Under the pieces are notes generated by a model. The model was not told the origin of the DNA. It made no database searches and saw only the letters and a program-made list of their open reading frames with translations. Of a stretch of DNA of 64,000 bases, positions 7,786 to 16,610 are shown piece after piece (position 1 is the stretch's first letter; the number at the start of each line of letters is the position of its first letter). Both the position numbers and the translations under genes were made by a program. This DNA is from DASUPK01 sp963804595. GTDB lineage: Bacteria > Actinomycetota > Thermoleophilia > Solirubrobacterales > 70-9. The stretch is from positions 14,619 to 78,618 of the forward strand of contig CAWDQZ010000016.1 in the NCBI GenBank assembly GCA_963804595.1, read 5' to 3'.

Positions 7786-10434
7786 TTACTTCGCCGCCAG
7801 CCAGTCCCTGCCGACGCCGACGTCGACCGCGAGAGGCGGGTCGAGCTCGAACGCTTCCGTCATCTCGCGCTCGACCAGCTCAGAGGCCGCGTCCATCTCG
7901 TCCGTGGGACCCTCGAAGAGGAGCTCGTCGTGGATCTGAAGGACGAGACGTGTCTCGAGGTCCGACTTGTCCAACGCGCGCTGACAGCCGACCATCGCGA
8001 TCTTGATGATGTCCGCCGAGGTCCCCTGGATCGGCATGTTGACCGCGTTGCGCTCGCCCTGGCCGCGAACCTGGGGGCGGCCGGAGCGCAGCTCGGGAAT
8101 CGGGCGGCGGCGGCCGAGCACGGTCTCGACGTAGCCGTTCTCGCGGGCGAACTCGATGGTCTGCTCGATGTAGCGCTGGACCGCCGGGAAGCGCTCGAAA
8201 TAGCGGTCGATGTAGGAGGCTGCCTCGTCCTGCTCGATGTTGAGCCGGTCGGCGAGGCCGTAGGCCGAGAGGCCGTAGGCGATTCCGTAGTTGACCATCT
8301 TGGCCTTGGAGCGCTCACCGGGGCTGACCTTCTTGGGATCGGAGCCCAGGATTTCGGCGGCGGTCGCAGCGTGGATGTCCTCGCCGCGGGCGAAGATCTC
8401 GCGCAGGGCGTCCTCGCCGGCGATGTGGGCCAGGATGCGCAGCTCGATCTGGTTGTAGTCCGCCGAGAGCAGGCGGTGGCCGCGCGGCGCGACGAAGCAG
8501 GAGCGGATCGGGCGGCCCTCCTCGGTCCGGATCGGGATGTTCTGGAGGTTCGGGTTGGTGCTCGAGAGGCGGCCGGTGGCGGTGGCGGTCTGGTTGAAGG
8601 TGGTGTGCAGACGGCCTGTGTCCGGATCGATCAGTTCGGGCAGGGCGTCGAGGTAGGTGCTCTTCAGCTTGGTGAGCTCCCGCCACTGCTCGACCTTCTC
8701 CACGATCGGGTGCTCCTCGCGGATCTGGGAGAGGACGCGGGAATCGGTCGAGAAGCCGGTCTTGCCGCGGCGTTTCTTGCTCAGGCCGAGCTCGTCGAAG
8801 AGGACCTCGGCGAGCTGCTGCGGAGAGCCGATCGTGAACTCGTGGCCAGCGAGCTCGAAGATGTCGGCCTGCAGGGTCTCGATCCTCTGCTCGAAGCCCT
8901 CGCCGATGTCGGCGAGTCGCTTCTGGTCGAGCAGGACGCCGGTCTGCTCCATCGCGGCCAGAACCTCGATCAGCGGCATCTCGACCTCGTCCATGAGGCG
9001 CTCGATTTTCTGCTCCTTCATCCCCTTCCGCTGCAGCTGCGCGATCTCCCAGACCAGGCGGGCCTCCGCGGCCGGGTCGGGCGGCGGCTCGTCCCCAAGC
9101 TCGAGCTGGTCGCCGTCGGGCGCCTCCTCCTTGGGCGCCGCGGCGAGCCCGCGCTGGGCCGCGATGTCCACCAGGTCGTAGGTGCGGCGGGCCGGGTCGA
9201 GCAGGTAGGCGCCGACCATTGTGTCGTGGCGAAGGTCCAGATCGCCGGGGGCGGCGGCGAGGACGCCGTAGCGGGCGCCGCCGCCGAGGGTCTTCAGGTC
9301 GTGTCCGATCAGCCGGCGCTTGCCCAGGGCCTCGGCGAGCTTCGCGAAGTCCGGACAGTCGCCCTCGACCAGGCGCTCGCCGTCGTAGCCGGACCAGGTC
9401 TCGCCGGCGATCGCGAGTGCGATATCGCCTTCGGCGAGATCGTCGATCGAGCCCTGCTCCGCGGTGGCGTCGAGCTCCTCCTCGACCTTGGCGTCGGGGA
9501 CGAAGTCGGCGCCCAGCTCCTCCTCGAGCCGCTGCAGGATCACGCGCAGCTCGAACTCGCGCGCCACCTCTCGAAGGCGGCTGCGGTCCATCCGCTTCGA
9601 CATCAGCTCGTCGAGATCGAGCTCGACGTCGATGTCCGTGATCGCCGTGGCGAGCTGCTTGGAGATGCGGGCGTCCTCGGCGTGGTTGGTGAGGTTCTCC
9701 TTGCGCTTGGCGCCGGAGATCTTGTCGATGTTGGCGAGGACGCCCTCGAGGTCGCCGTACTCCTGGAGCAGCTGGGCGGCGGTCTTGTCGCCGATGCCCG
9801 GGACGCCGGGGATGTTGTCCGAGGTGTCGCCCTTCAGGCCGATCAGGTCGGTGACCAGCTCCGGTGGGACGCCGTAGCGCTCGACGACGCCGTCGCGGTC
9901 GTAGATCTTGGTGTCGGTGACTCCGCGTGAGGTGGTCATTACGCGGACCCCGTCCTCTACCAGCTGGTAGACGTCGCGGTCGCCGGAGACGACCATCACA
10001 GCGAGGTCCTGCTCACGGGCGCGCTTGGTCAGCGAGGCAATGACGTCGTCGGCCTCGTACCCGTCCACCCTGATGTTGGTGAAACCGAACGCCTCGGCCA
10101 GGGGCATCAGGTGGGGCCACTGGTCGCGGAGGAGATCCGGGCGGGGCTTGCGCTGGGACTTGTAGGGCTCGTAGGTGAGCTCGCGGCCGGACCAGCCCGC
10201 GTCCCAGCAGACCACAACCGCAGAGGGGTCCTCGTCGATCAGGAACTTGGCGAACATCGAGGCCAGGCCGTAGATGGCGTTGGTGGGGCGGCCGTCATGG
10301 GTGGCGATCGATTCGGGCAGGGCGAAGAACGCCCGGTAGGCGAGCGAGTTGCCATCGATCAGGAAGAGCTCGCCGGGCTTCTCCTTGCCCTTCGCGCGCT
10401 TCGTGGGCGCCTTTTTCTGAGTTGTCGCAGGCAC
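7786..10434 (-). CDS. polA: DNA polymerase I
   Basis: 882 residues. 5'-3' exonuclease domain (about 20-310, with LFLIDGNSLAYRAFFALP and GVPGIGDKTAAQLL), a 3'-5' exonuclease-like domain (about 320-480) and a family A polymerase domain (about 500-882) with motif A SADYNQIELRILAH, motif B RSKAKMVNYGIAYGLS and motif C QIHDELLFE. The position of the proofreading DxE acids reads IALAIAG, so 3'-5' activity is probably lost, as in many actinobacterial and Taq enzymes. Functions in Okazaki fragment maturation and repair. GTG start with a -10 hexamer 6 nt upstream and no ribosome-binding site. Confidence 0.97.
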   Translation of the reverse strand: MPATTQKKAPTKRAKGKEKPGELFLIDGNSLAYRAFFALPESIATHDGRPTNAIYGLASMFAKFLIDEDPSAVVVCWDAGWSGRELTYEPYKSQRKPRPDLLRDQWPHLMPLAEAFGFTNIRVDGYEADDVIASLTKRAREQDLAVMVVSGDRDVYQLVEDGVRVMTTSRGVTDTKIYDRDGVVERYGVPPELVTDLIGLKGDTSDNIPGVPGIGDKTAAQLLQEYGDLEGVLANIDKISGAKRKENLTNHAEDARISKQLATAITDIDVELDLDELMSKRMDRSRLREVAREFELRVILQRLEEELGADFVPDAKVEEELDATAEQGSIDDLAEGDIALAIAGETWSGYDGERLVEGDCPDFAKLAEALGKRRLIGHDLKTLGGGARYGVLAAAPGDLDLRHDTMVGAYLLDPARRTYDLVDIAAQRGLAAAPKEEAPDGDQLELGDEPPPDPAAEARLVWEIAQLQRKGMKEQKIERLMDEVEMPLIEVLAAMEQTGVLLDQKRLADIGEGFEQRIETLQADIFELAGHEFTIGSPQQLAEVLFDELGLSKKRRGKTGFSTDSRVLSQIREEHPIVEKVEQWRELTKLKSTYLDALPELIDPDTGRLHTTFNQTATATGRLSSTNPNLQNIPIRTEEGRPIRSCFVAPRGHRLLSADYNQIELRILAHIAGEDALREIFARGEDIHAATAAEILGSDPKKVSPGERSKAKMVNYGIAYGLSAYGLADRLNIEQDEAASYIDRYFERFPAVQRYIEQTIEFARENGYVETVLGRRRPIPELRSGRPQVRGQGERNAVNMPIQGTSADIIKIAMVGCQRALDKSDLETRLVLQIHDELLFEGPTDEMDAASELVEREMTEAFELDPPLAVDVGVGRDWLAAK

Positions 10435-10440
10435 GTATCC

Positions 10441-10446
10441 ATCATA
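10441..10446 (-). promoter_or_regulatory. polA -10 hexamer, leaderless configuration
   Basis: TATGAT (five of six consensus bases) ends 6 nt before the GTG start of polA, so transcription would begin at or next to the start codon. No Shine-Dalgarno sequence is present. The hexamer overlaps the stop codon of the upstream pseudogene. Confidence 0.6.
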
Positions 10447-11124
10447 GGTCGGGGGTCAGGGAGCCCCGGCCGACCAGCGCACGCAAAGTGCGTACAACGA
10501 ATTCAGGCGCCTCCCTGATCTGCCGGTAAGTGAATCGCAGGACGCGGAAACCTCGGCTCTGAAAGTGAGCGTCCGTCTCAACGATCCGCTGCCGATCCCG
10601 CCACAGGAAGTCGACCTCCGGGGGCCGAGGCGGGCATTCACCTCCGGCATGGGAAGCCGGTGGCGTCGACAGAGGCTCAGGAAGATCCGCTCGAGTTCGC
10701 TGCGGGTGAGTGCCTCCTGTGACTTGAGCTCACCTAGGAAGGTGGCAGGCACGGCGGCGCGATACGCTGCAGGTGCGGTAGGTCGCGCGTCTCCCGGCCA
10801 TTGTCACCCGGAACCGTGACCTCGATGGGCCCGTCGTGCGGTCGCAGCATTCCCCAGAGCGCGGCAGCGCTGCGATGCGAGATCGCCGCGCTCGCTCGCC
10901 GAAGCCAACACGGCCGCCATGCATCGTCCCTCGAAGCTGAGGTGGGTGTGTCCGACTGCATAAACACCGCGATGAATGCGGTGGAGTCGGCCAGCTCTGA
11001 CGCGGCGCCTGGTTCCGTCCTTGTCTATCCCAGCGGCGTCAAGCTGGGCGGTGCTCACCACTCCGTGCTGGTTGGCCGCCAGTCGAGCCAGTGCCCGGTC
11101 TCTGTTGGCGGATTCCTCGCGCAT
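10442..11124 (-). pseudogene. Frameshifted AbiEi-antitoxin/DUF559-type protein
   Basis: Three frames together spell one protein. Frame 1 (11124 to about 10890) starts MREESANRDRALARLAANQH and gives the winged-helix AbiEi-like antitoxin domain (RRRVRAGRLHRIHRGVYAVG). Frame 2 (about 10890-10745) continues with SHRSAAALWGMLRPHDGPIEVTV. Frame 3 has ALTRSELERIFLSLCRRHRLP and, after another shift near 10630, VDFLWRDRQRIVETD ... RVLRFTYRQI, the DUF559 endonuclease-like C-terminus, ending TGA at 10442-10444. At least three indels and a probable internal deletion (about 10740-10790) inactivate it. Intact homologues are frequent accessory genes in this group; the decay suggests past acquisition and loss. 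Confidence 0.8.
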
Positions 11125-11220
11125 ACCGCGAGTAAGCCGCCAACCCCGACGCCTCTCCCTTTATCGCCGGGTTTCCGGGCAACCGGGCGGCTTTCGGTGC
11201 CCCGTATCCTTCGGCGCGCA

Positions 11221-12699
11221 ATGGCTGCCTCCGCTCAGTACAGCGTCACGGTCCGCGTCGAACTCGACGCGCGCCAGGAGCCGCTCGGCAAGCTGACGGC
11301 GCAGATCGCGGAGGCTGGCGGCGCGCTGCAGTCGGTCGACCTGGTACCCGGCGCCGGGCCCGAGGGGAAGCGGGTGCGCGAGTTCACGATCGACGCCAAT
11401 AGCTCCGAGCACTGGGAGCGGATCCTCCGCTCGATCGGCTCGACCCGGGGCGCACGAGTCCTCGGCTTCACCGACCGCACCTTCGAGATGCACAAGAAGG
11501 GCAAGATCGAGCAGCACAACAAGTACCCGTTGAAGACCCGCGACGACCTCTCGATGGCCTACACGCCGGGCGTCGCCCGGGTTTGCGAGTACATCGCAGA
11601 AGACAAGACCAAGGCCTTCGACTTCACCATCAAGGCGAACACCGTCGCGGTGGTCTCCGACGGCTCGGCGGTCCTCGGCCTCGGCGACATCGGCCCGGAG
11701 GCGGCCATGCCCGTGATGGAGGGCAAGGCAATGCTCTTCAAGGAGTTCGCCCAGGTCGATGCCTTCCCGATCTGCCTCGCCACCAATGACCCCCAGGAGA
11801 TCATCCAGACGGTCAAGCTCATCGCCCCCACCTTCGGCGGGATCAACCTCGAGGACATCTCAGCCCCGCGCTGCTTCGAGATCGAGGAGCGCCTCAAGGA
11901 GGAGCTCGACATCCCCGTCTTCCACGACGACCAGCACGGCACGGCCGTCGTCGTCATGGCGGCCCTCTTCAACTCGCTGAAGATCGTCGGCAAACCGATC
12001 GAGAGCCTGCGTGTGCTCGTGCTCGGCACCGGCGCCGCCGGTGTGGCCTGCACGAAGATGATGCAGGAGTCGGGAATCACCCAGATCATCGGCTGCGACC
12101 GCCAGGGCGCGATCTCCACCGAGCGGCCCGACTACGTCGACGGCTCGATGTCAGCGATCAAGAGCTGGTTCGCGGAGAACACCAACGACGAGAAGCTCTC
12201 TGGCGGCCCAAACGACGTGATCGAGGGCTGCGACCTCTTCATCGGCGTCTCTGGCCCTGGACTGATCCAGGCCGATTCCCTGGCGAAGATGAACGACGAC
12301 GCGATCGTCTTCGCGATGGCGAACCCGACCCCCGAGGTCATGCCCGAGGAAGCCGAGCCGCACGTCCGGATCATGGCCACGGGCCGCTCCGACTTCCCGA
12401 ATCAGATCAACAACGTCCTCTGCTTCCCCGGCATCTTCCGCGGGGCCCTGGACGCCGGCGCTCCGCGGATCACGGAGGAGATGAAGCTCGCCGCCGCTCG
12501 CGGCATCGCGGAGGTCGTCACCGAAGGCGACCTCGCCGAGGACTACATCATCCCGTCCGTCTTCAACCGTGATGTAGCCACCTCCGTCGCCCGGGCCGTC
12601 GTGGACGAGGCGAAGGCTGCCGGGCTGGCCCGTTTCTCCGAGGAGACCGGCACCTTCGAGGTCGTCGGGGATTCGTCGTCTGACGGCGCTGCGGGCTGA
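11221..12699 (+). CDS. Malic enzyme with N-terminal ACT domain
   Basis: 492 residues. An ACT-like regulatory domain (about 5-82, VTVRVELDARQEPLGKLTAQIAEAGG) precedes the malic enzyme catalytic region. This region has the conserved YPLKTRDDLSMAYTPGVARVC, VSDGSAVLGLGDIGPEAAMPV and FHDDQHGTAVV segments, then a Rossmann NAD-binding motif VLGTGAAGVA and PNQINNVLCFPGIFRGALD. It catalyses oxidative decarboxylation of malate to pyruvate, linking TCA intermediates to pyruvate; the ACT domain suggests effector control. The frame is open to 10801 but ATG at 11221 begins the conserved domain. TIGR01777 gene follows 3 bp later, probably co-transcribed. Confidence 0.94.
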   Translation: MAASAQYSVTVRVELDARQEPLGKLTAQIAEAGGALQSVDLVPGAGPEGKRVREFTIDANSSEHWERILRSIGSTRGARVLGFTDRTFEMHKKGKIEQHNKYPLKTRDDLSMAYTPGVARVCEYIAEDKTKAFDFTIKANTVAVVSDGSAVLGLGDIGPEAAMPVMEGKAMLFKEFAQVDAFPICLATNDPQEIIQTVKLIAPTFGGINLEDISAPRCFEIEERLKEELDIPVFHDDQHGTAVVVMAALFNSLKIVGKPIESLRVLVLGTGAAGVACTKMMQESGITQIIGCDRQGAISTERPDYVDGSMSAIKSWFAENTNDEKLSGGPNDVIEGCDLFIGVSGPGLIQADSLAKMNDDAIVFAMANPTPEVMPEEAEPHVRIMATGRSDFPNQINNVLCFPGIFRGALDAGAPRITEEMKLAAARGIAEVVTEGDLAEDYIIPSVFNRDVATSVARAVVDEAKAAGLARFSEETGTFEVVGDSSSDGAAG

Positions 12700-12702
12700 C
12701 CG

Positions 12703-13611
12703 ATGCGCGTTCTGGTGACGGGTGCTTCCGGGCTGCTCGGATCGGCCCTCTGCGACGCCCTGCTGGCCCGCGGCGACGAGGTGGTGGGCCTCACCCGGGA
12801 CCCCGAGAAGGCGCGACCCAAGAACCCGACCGTCACCTGGCATGCCTGGCGGGCCACCGCCGAGCCCGCGCCGGCCGCGGCGCTCCAGGGGGTCGACGGC
12901 GTCGTCAACCTGATCGGCGAGGAAATCAACCAGCGGCTCACCGACCAGGCGAAGGTGCGCATCCGCGAGAGCCGGATCCTCGGCACACGCAATCTCCTCG
13001 AGGGGGTCGCTGCGTCCCCCACAGAGCCGAGTGTGTTCGTCGGCCAGTCCGCGATCGGCTACTACGGCGACCGCGGGGACGAGGCCGTCGACGAGGAGTC
13101 CCCGCCTGGAGATGGCTTCACAGCCGAGATCCCGATCGACTGGGAGGCGGCGGAGCGCGAGGCCGAAGGACTCTTCGACCGCGTGGTGATCTTCCGCACC
13201 GGGCTCGTGCTCTCAAAGGACGGTGGCCTGCTGAAGCAGCTGCTCCTCCCGTTCAAGCTGGGCGTCGGCGGGCCGATCGCCGGTGGTGATCAGTACATGT
13301 CGTGGATCCACATCGACGACGTGGTCGGGCTCTTCCTCTGGGCCCTGGACGACCATCGGGTCTGGGGCGTGATCAACGGGACGGCCCCGAATCCGGCAAC
13401 GAACCGGGAGCTCTCGAAGGCGCTGGGAGGTGCTCTCCACCGACCCGCCTTCATGCCGGTACCGAGGTTCGCGGTGGCCGCCCTGCGCGGCGGCGAGCTC
13501 GCCGATGCGGTGGCGGGCGGTGCACGGGTCATCCCCAGGCGCGCCCTTGACCTCGGTTACGAGTTCCGCCACCCGGATCTCGACGAGGCGCTGCGCAGCG
13601 CCCTGCGCTGA
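12703..13611 (+). CDS. TIGR01777 family epimerase (SulA/YfcH-like)
   Basis: 302 residues with the extended-SDR nucleotide-binding motif VTGASGLLGSALCDALLARGD (about 4-24), the family segment VVNLIGEEINQRLTDQAKVRIRESR, SAIGYYGDRGDEAVDEES around the active-site Tyr, and the C-terminal DUF1731 region (PAFMPVPRFAVAALRGGELADAV). These NAD(P)-binding proteins are widespread but their substrate is not established; links to cell division are weak. Directly downstream of malic enzyme and convergent with the YihY gene (3 bp between stops). Confidence 0.9.
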   Translation: MRVLVTGASGLLGSALCDALLARGDEVVGLTRDPEKARPKNPTVTWHAWRATAEPAPAAALQGVDGVVNLIGEEINQRLTDQAKVRIRESRILGTRNLLEGVAASPTEPSVFVGQSAIGYYGDRGDEAVDEESPPGDGFTAEIPIDWEAAEREAEGLFDRVVIFRTGLVLSKDGGLLKQLLLPFKLGVGGPIAGGDQYMSWIHIDDVVGLFLWALDDHRVWGVINGTAPNPATNRELSKALGGALHRPAFMPVPRFAVAALRGGELADAVAGGARVIPRRALDLGYEFRHPDLDEALRSALR

Positions 13612-13614
13612 GGA

Positions 13615-14628
13615 TCAGACTGTCCGCGGCCTCTTCGGGGCGTCGCGCGGCTCCAGCTGGATCTCCTTCTCGGCTCCGGGAAGCCCCTGCTTGAACTGGG
13701 CGTCCCGCTCGCGCTCGGCATTCAACTCGTGCCCGAAGAGGATCGCCAGGTTCGTGATCCACATCCAGATCAGGATGATCACCACACCCGCCAGCGAGCC
13801 GTACACCTTGTTGTATGAGCCGAACTGGGAGACGTAGATGCCGAAGCCGGCGGAGGCGAGCAGCCAGACGAAGAGCGCGACGATCCCGCCGGGCGTGATC
13901 CACCTGAACCCTCGCTGCTTGACGTTGGGTGAGGCGTAGTAGATGAAGGCGATGATCAGCAGGAAGACTGCGGCGATCGCCACCCACTTCACGTAGCTCC
14001 AGATCGTCACCGCGGTCCCCGAGACGCCGATCGGGTCCGCCACGTCGGAGACGATCGGGCCGGTCAGCACGACTCCCAGCGCCATGACCGCAAGCAGCAG
14101 CACCAAAACCAGCGTCATGGCGAGCTGCAGCGGGCGCAGCTTCCAGAACGGGCGACCCTCGCGCGTCTCGTAGATCACGTTTGACGCCCGGATGAAGGCT
14201 CCGAGGTAGCCGGAGGCAGACCAGAGCGCGACCAGAATGCTGACCACGAGGGCGAACCCTGCCGTGCCGCGACTCTCCGTCACCTGCCTGATCGGACTGG
14301 CGAAGGTGCTCGCCGCCGTGTCTGGGCCCACCCTGGTGACGATGTCCGTCAGGGTCCGCGTCGTGGACTCGGGATTCGCGATCAGGCCGACGATCGAGAC
14401 GAGCGCGATCAGGGCCGGAAAGAGCGCCAGCAGCCCGTAGTAGGTGAGCGCGGCCGCCCAATCGGTGAGGTTGTCCTCTTGAAACTCGTGGGCGGTTCGC
14501 TTCAGGGTCGGCCAGAGGCCAGTATTCCGCTCGACGCCGGTCGGCACGAAGCCGCTGCTGCGCCGCTGTGTCGGGTCATCATCGGGGTCGGTCGTCCCTA
14601 ACCGTTTTGTCGAAACCGGTTCCGCCAT
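13615..14628 (-). CDS. YihY/BrkB family membrane protein
   Basis: 337 residues with six predicted membrane helices. The family hallmark LTDWAAALTYYGLLALFPALIALVSIVGL lies at about 54-82, and the C-terminal part contains FRWITPGGIVALFVWLLASAGFGIYVSQFGSYNKVYGSLAGVVIILIWMWITNLAILFGHELN. The family was once thought to be RNase BN but is an integral membrane protein of uncertain, probably transport-related, function. The N-terminal 40 residues and C-terminal tail are polar and cytoplasmic. AGGGAGGAC precedes the ATG. Follows DUF4235 in the same direction by 9 bp. Confidence 0.9.
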   Translation of the reverse strand: MAEPVSTKRLGTTDPDDDPTQRRSSGFVPTGVERNTGLWPTLKRTAHEFQEDNLTDWAAALTYYGLLALFPALIALVSIVGLIANPESTTRTLTDIVTRVGPDTAASTFASPIRQVTESRGTAGFALVVSILVALWSASGYLGAFIRASNVIYETREGRPFWKLRPLQLAMTLVLVLLLAVMALGVVLTGPIVSDVADPIGVSGTAVTIWSYVKWVAIAAVFLLIIAFIYYASPNVKQRGFRWITPGGIVALFVWLLASAGFGIYVSQFGSYNKVYGSLAGVVIILIWMWITNLAILFGHELNAERERDAQFKQGLPGAEKEIQLEPRDAPKRPRTV

Positions 14629-14637
14629 CTGTCCTCC

Positions 14638-14913
14638 CTATGCCTTCTCGGGGCGTTCCTCGCCTGGCCATTCCCCCGTCACACGGGCGAAGCCGCGACG
14701 CGCGGCGTGGTCGAAGAGGCCCTTGACGAGCCTGAATATCGCACCCTCGATCAGCAGCGCGGCCGCCAGCTTCGCGAGGCTCACCTCGCGTTGATCCGGG
14801 TGGGGCGGGTCCTGCTCGTCCACCTTGCCCCAGATCGCGTCGAAGACCTTCTGGCCAATCAGGCCGGCCAGGAGGCCGCCGAGGATGCTGATCGGAATGA
14901 AGACGAGCTTCAT
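14638..14913 (-). CDS. DUF4235 membrane protein
   Basis: 91 residues starting MKLVFIPISILGGLLAGLIGQKVFDAIWG, then a polar segment with DPPHPDQREV and a second helix LAKLAAALLIEGAIFRLVKGLFDHAARRG. Length and both helices match DUF4235, a small actinobacterial membrane protein family of unknown function. A start 20 codons upstream (14973) is possible but would overlap the promoter of the divergent dioxygenase gene; the internal ATG fits the family. Likely co-transcribed with YihY, 9 bp away. Confidence 0.82.
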   Translation of the reverse strand: MKLVFIPISILGGLLAGLIGQKVFDAIWGKVDEQDPPHPDQREVSLAKLAAALLIEGAIFRLVKGLFDHAARRGFARVTGEWPGEERPEKA

Positions 14914-14975
14914 GGGAGCAATCTGCCCGTGCCCGGCAAGGTGAAAACACCGCCGATGCGAGAAGATGGGCATCC

Positions 14976-15905
14976 ATGCAGCTGGAGGGCATCCACCACA
15001 TCACCGCGATCACGGCCGACGCCCAGAAGAACGTCGACTTCTACGTCGGCGTCCTCGGTCTCCGCCTGGTGAAGAAGACAGTGAACCAGGACGACCCGAC
15101 CGTCTACCACCTCTTCTACGCCGACGAGAAGGGCGATCCCGGGTCGGATCTGACGTTCTTCGAGTATCCCGGGGCCCCGCGGGGCCGTGCCGGCGAGGGG
15201 ATGATCTGGGGCATCCGCTGGCGGCTCGGAACCGAGGAGGCGCTCGACTTCTGGGAGAAGCGGCTCGCGGACCAAGGCGTCGAGGCCGAGCGTGACGACG
15301 ACGTGGTTCGGTTCGCCGACCCCGAGGGATTCGGCCACGCTCTCAAGGTGGTCGACACCTCGGACCCGCCGCTGGTCGCCGAGCATCCGGAGATCCCCTC
15401 GGAGCTCGCCCTCCAGGGCTTCGACGGCGCAATCGCCTATTCGAGCGATCCAGAGACAAGCCGGCCGCTGCTCGAGGACGCGCTCGGGTTCGAGCCGATG
15501 GCGGGCGAGCCGGGCCAGTCCGGCTGGGAGTGCCGCGGCGACAGCCGCGGGGGGCTCTGGGGCTACTCCGATCCTCCCGCGGAGCGCGGCGTGCAGGGCG
15601 CGGGCAGCGTCCACCACATCGCCTGGGCGTCGCAGATCGACGATCACGAGGCATGGCGCGATCGCGTCATCGCTGCGGGTGGCCACCCCACCCAGGTGAT
15701 CGACCGCTTCTACTTCCGCTCGATCTACTTCCGCGAGCCGAGCGGCGTCCTCTTCGAGATCGCAACGCTCGGACCGGGCTTCACGGTCGACGAGCCGCTC
15801 GAATCCCTCGGAGAGAAGCTCTCGCTGCCGCCGGACTACGAGCACCTCCGGGACCAGGTCGAGCCGGTCCTGCGGCCGATCACCAACCCGCGTGTCACAG
15901 CCTGA
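14976..15905 (+). CDS. Ring-cleaving dioxygenase of the VOC superfamily (MhqO-like)
   Basis: 309 residues made of two glyoxalase-fold halves. Metal-binding candidates are His in LEGIHHITAIT (residue 7-8), the His in AGSVHHIAWASQID near residue 211, and Glu in EPSGVLFEIATLGPGF near residue 262, the HHE triad of Fe/Mn extradiol enzymes. Close in style to MhqO/MhqA-type hydroquinone dioxygenases, which remove quinone-derived electrophiles. The downstream esterase overlaps it by 14 bp, the same dioxygenase-esterase pairing seen in Bacillus mhq operons. Substrate unproven. Confidence 0.88.
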   Translation: MQLEGIHHITAITADAQKNVDFYVGVLGLRLVKKTVNQDDPTVYHLFYADEKGDPGSDLTFFEYPGAPRGRAGEGMIWGIRWRLGTEEALDFWEKRLADQGVEAERDDDVVRFADPEGFGHALKVVDTSDPPLVAEHPEIPSELALQGFDGAIAYSSDPETSRPLLEDALGFEPMAGEPGQSGWECRGDSRGGLWGYSDPPAERGVQGAGSVHHIAWASQIDDHEAWRDRVIAAGGHPTQVIDRFYFRSIYFREPSGVLFEIATLGPGFTVDEPLESLGEKLSLPPDYEHLRDQVEPVLRPITNPRVTA

Positions 15906-16608
15906 AGGTTCCGATCAGCCGGACCAGGCTGCCGAGCTGGTCCACCTCGATCGCGAGCCGGCGGGCGACCCGCGGGGCGCGCTGATTCTCCTGCACGGCC
16001 GTGGCGTCGACGAGCGCGACCTCCACCCCCTGCTCGATGAGCTCGATCCGGAGCGAAAGCTGTTCGGGGTGACGCCGGGGGCGCCGCTCACGAACGTCCC
16101 GCCGGGCGGTCGGCACTGGTACGTGATCAGGGAGGTCGGGCATCCCGACGAAGGGACCTTTCTGGAGACGATCGGGACGCTCTGCGGCTTCCTGGACCGC
16201 GAGCTGGCCGAGCGGGGCATCAAGTGGGAGAAGACCGTGATCGGGGGGTTCAGCCAGGGAGCGGTAATGGCCTGCGGGGTGGCGATCGGAAAGGACCGCC
16301 CCCGCGCTGCGGGGTTGCTGATGATGAGCGGCTTCTACCCCGAGGTCAGCGACTGGGAGATGGCTCCCCAGGCGAAGTCCGGTATGCCGGCCTACGTCAC
16401 GCACGGTGCGTATGACCCCGTGATCCCCGTTGAGTTCGGCAGGGAGGCCGCTCGCAAGCTCGAAGCCGGGGGCCTGGCGGTCACCTACCGAGAGACGCCG
16501 ATGCAGCACGGCATCCACCCCGCGCTGCTCCCTGAGATCCGCGACTGGGTGTCCTCGGTGATCACCGGCGAACCGGTGATCACCGAGAAACCACCCTCAG
16601 CGCGCTAG
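15892..16608 (+). CDS. Phospholipase/carboxylesterase family alpha/beta hydrolase
   Basis: 238 residues. Nucleophile Ser in GGFSQGAVMA (about residue 120), catalytic Asp in THGAYDPVIPVEFG and His in TPMQHGIHPALL complete the triad; the oxyanion region is LILLHGRGVDERD. Length and motifs match the small YpfH/MhqD type of acyl or carboxyl esterase. GTG start at 15892 overlaps the dioxygenase by 14 bp, so the two are translated from one message and probably act on the same aromatic or quinone stress. The last 17 codons contain a perfect 15-bp inverted repeat. Confidence 0.9.
   Translation: MSQPEGSDQPDQAAELVHLDREPAGDPRGALILLHGRGVDERDLHPLLDELDPERKLFGVTPGAPLTNVPPGGRHWYVIREVGHPDEGTFLETIGTLCGFLDRELAERGIKWEKTVIGGFSQGAVMACGVAIGKDRPRAAGLLMMSGFYPEVSDWEMAPQAKSGMPAYVTHGAYDPVIPVEFGREAARKLEAGGLAVTYRETPMQHGIHPALLPEIRDWVSSVITGEPVITEKPPSAR
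16554..16587 (-). terminator. Perfect 15-bp hairpin inside the esterase 3' end
   Basis: CTCGGTGATCACCGG (16554-16568), loop CGAA, then its exact complement (16573-16587). Read on the minus strand the loop is UUCG and the hairpin begins 23 nt after the stop of the secreted-protein gene, so it may terminate that transcript. No T-tract follows. It is embedded in coding sequence of the opposite gene. Confidence 0.5.
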
Positions 16609-16610
16609 CG

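Noticed and set aside
7930..9930. 666-codon plus-strand ORF across polA
   Set aside because: Antisense to the polymerase and exonuclease domains; composition is Leu/Gly/Arg/Val/Ala from GC-rich third positions, and no start site or family motif is visible.
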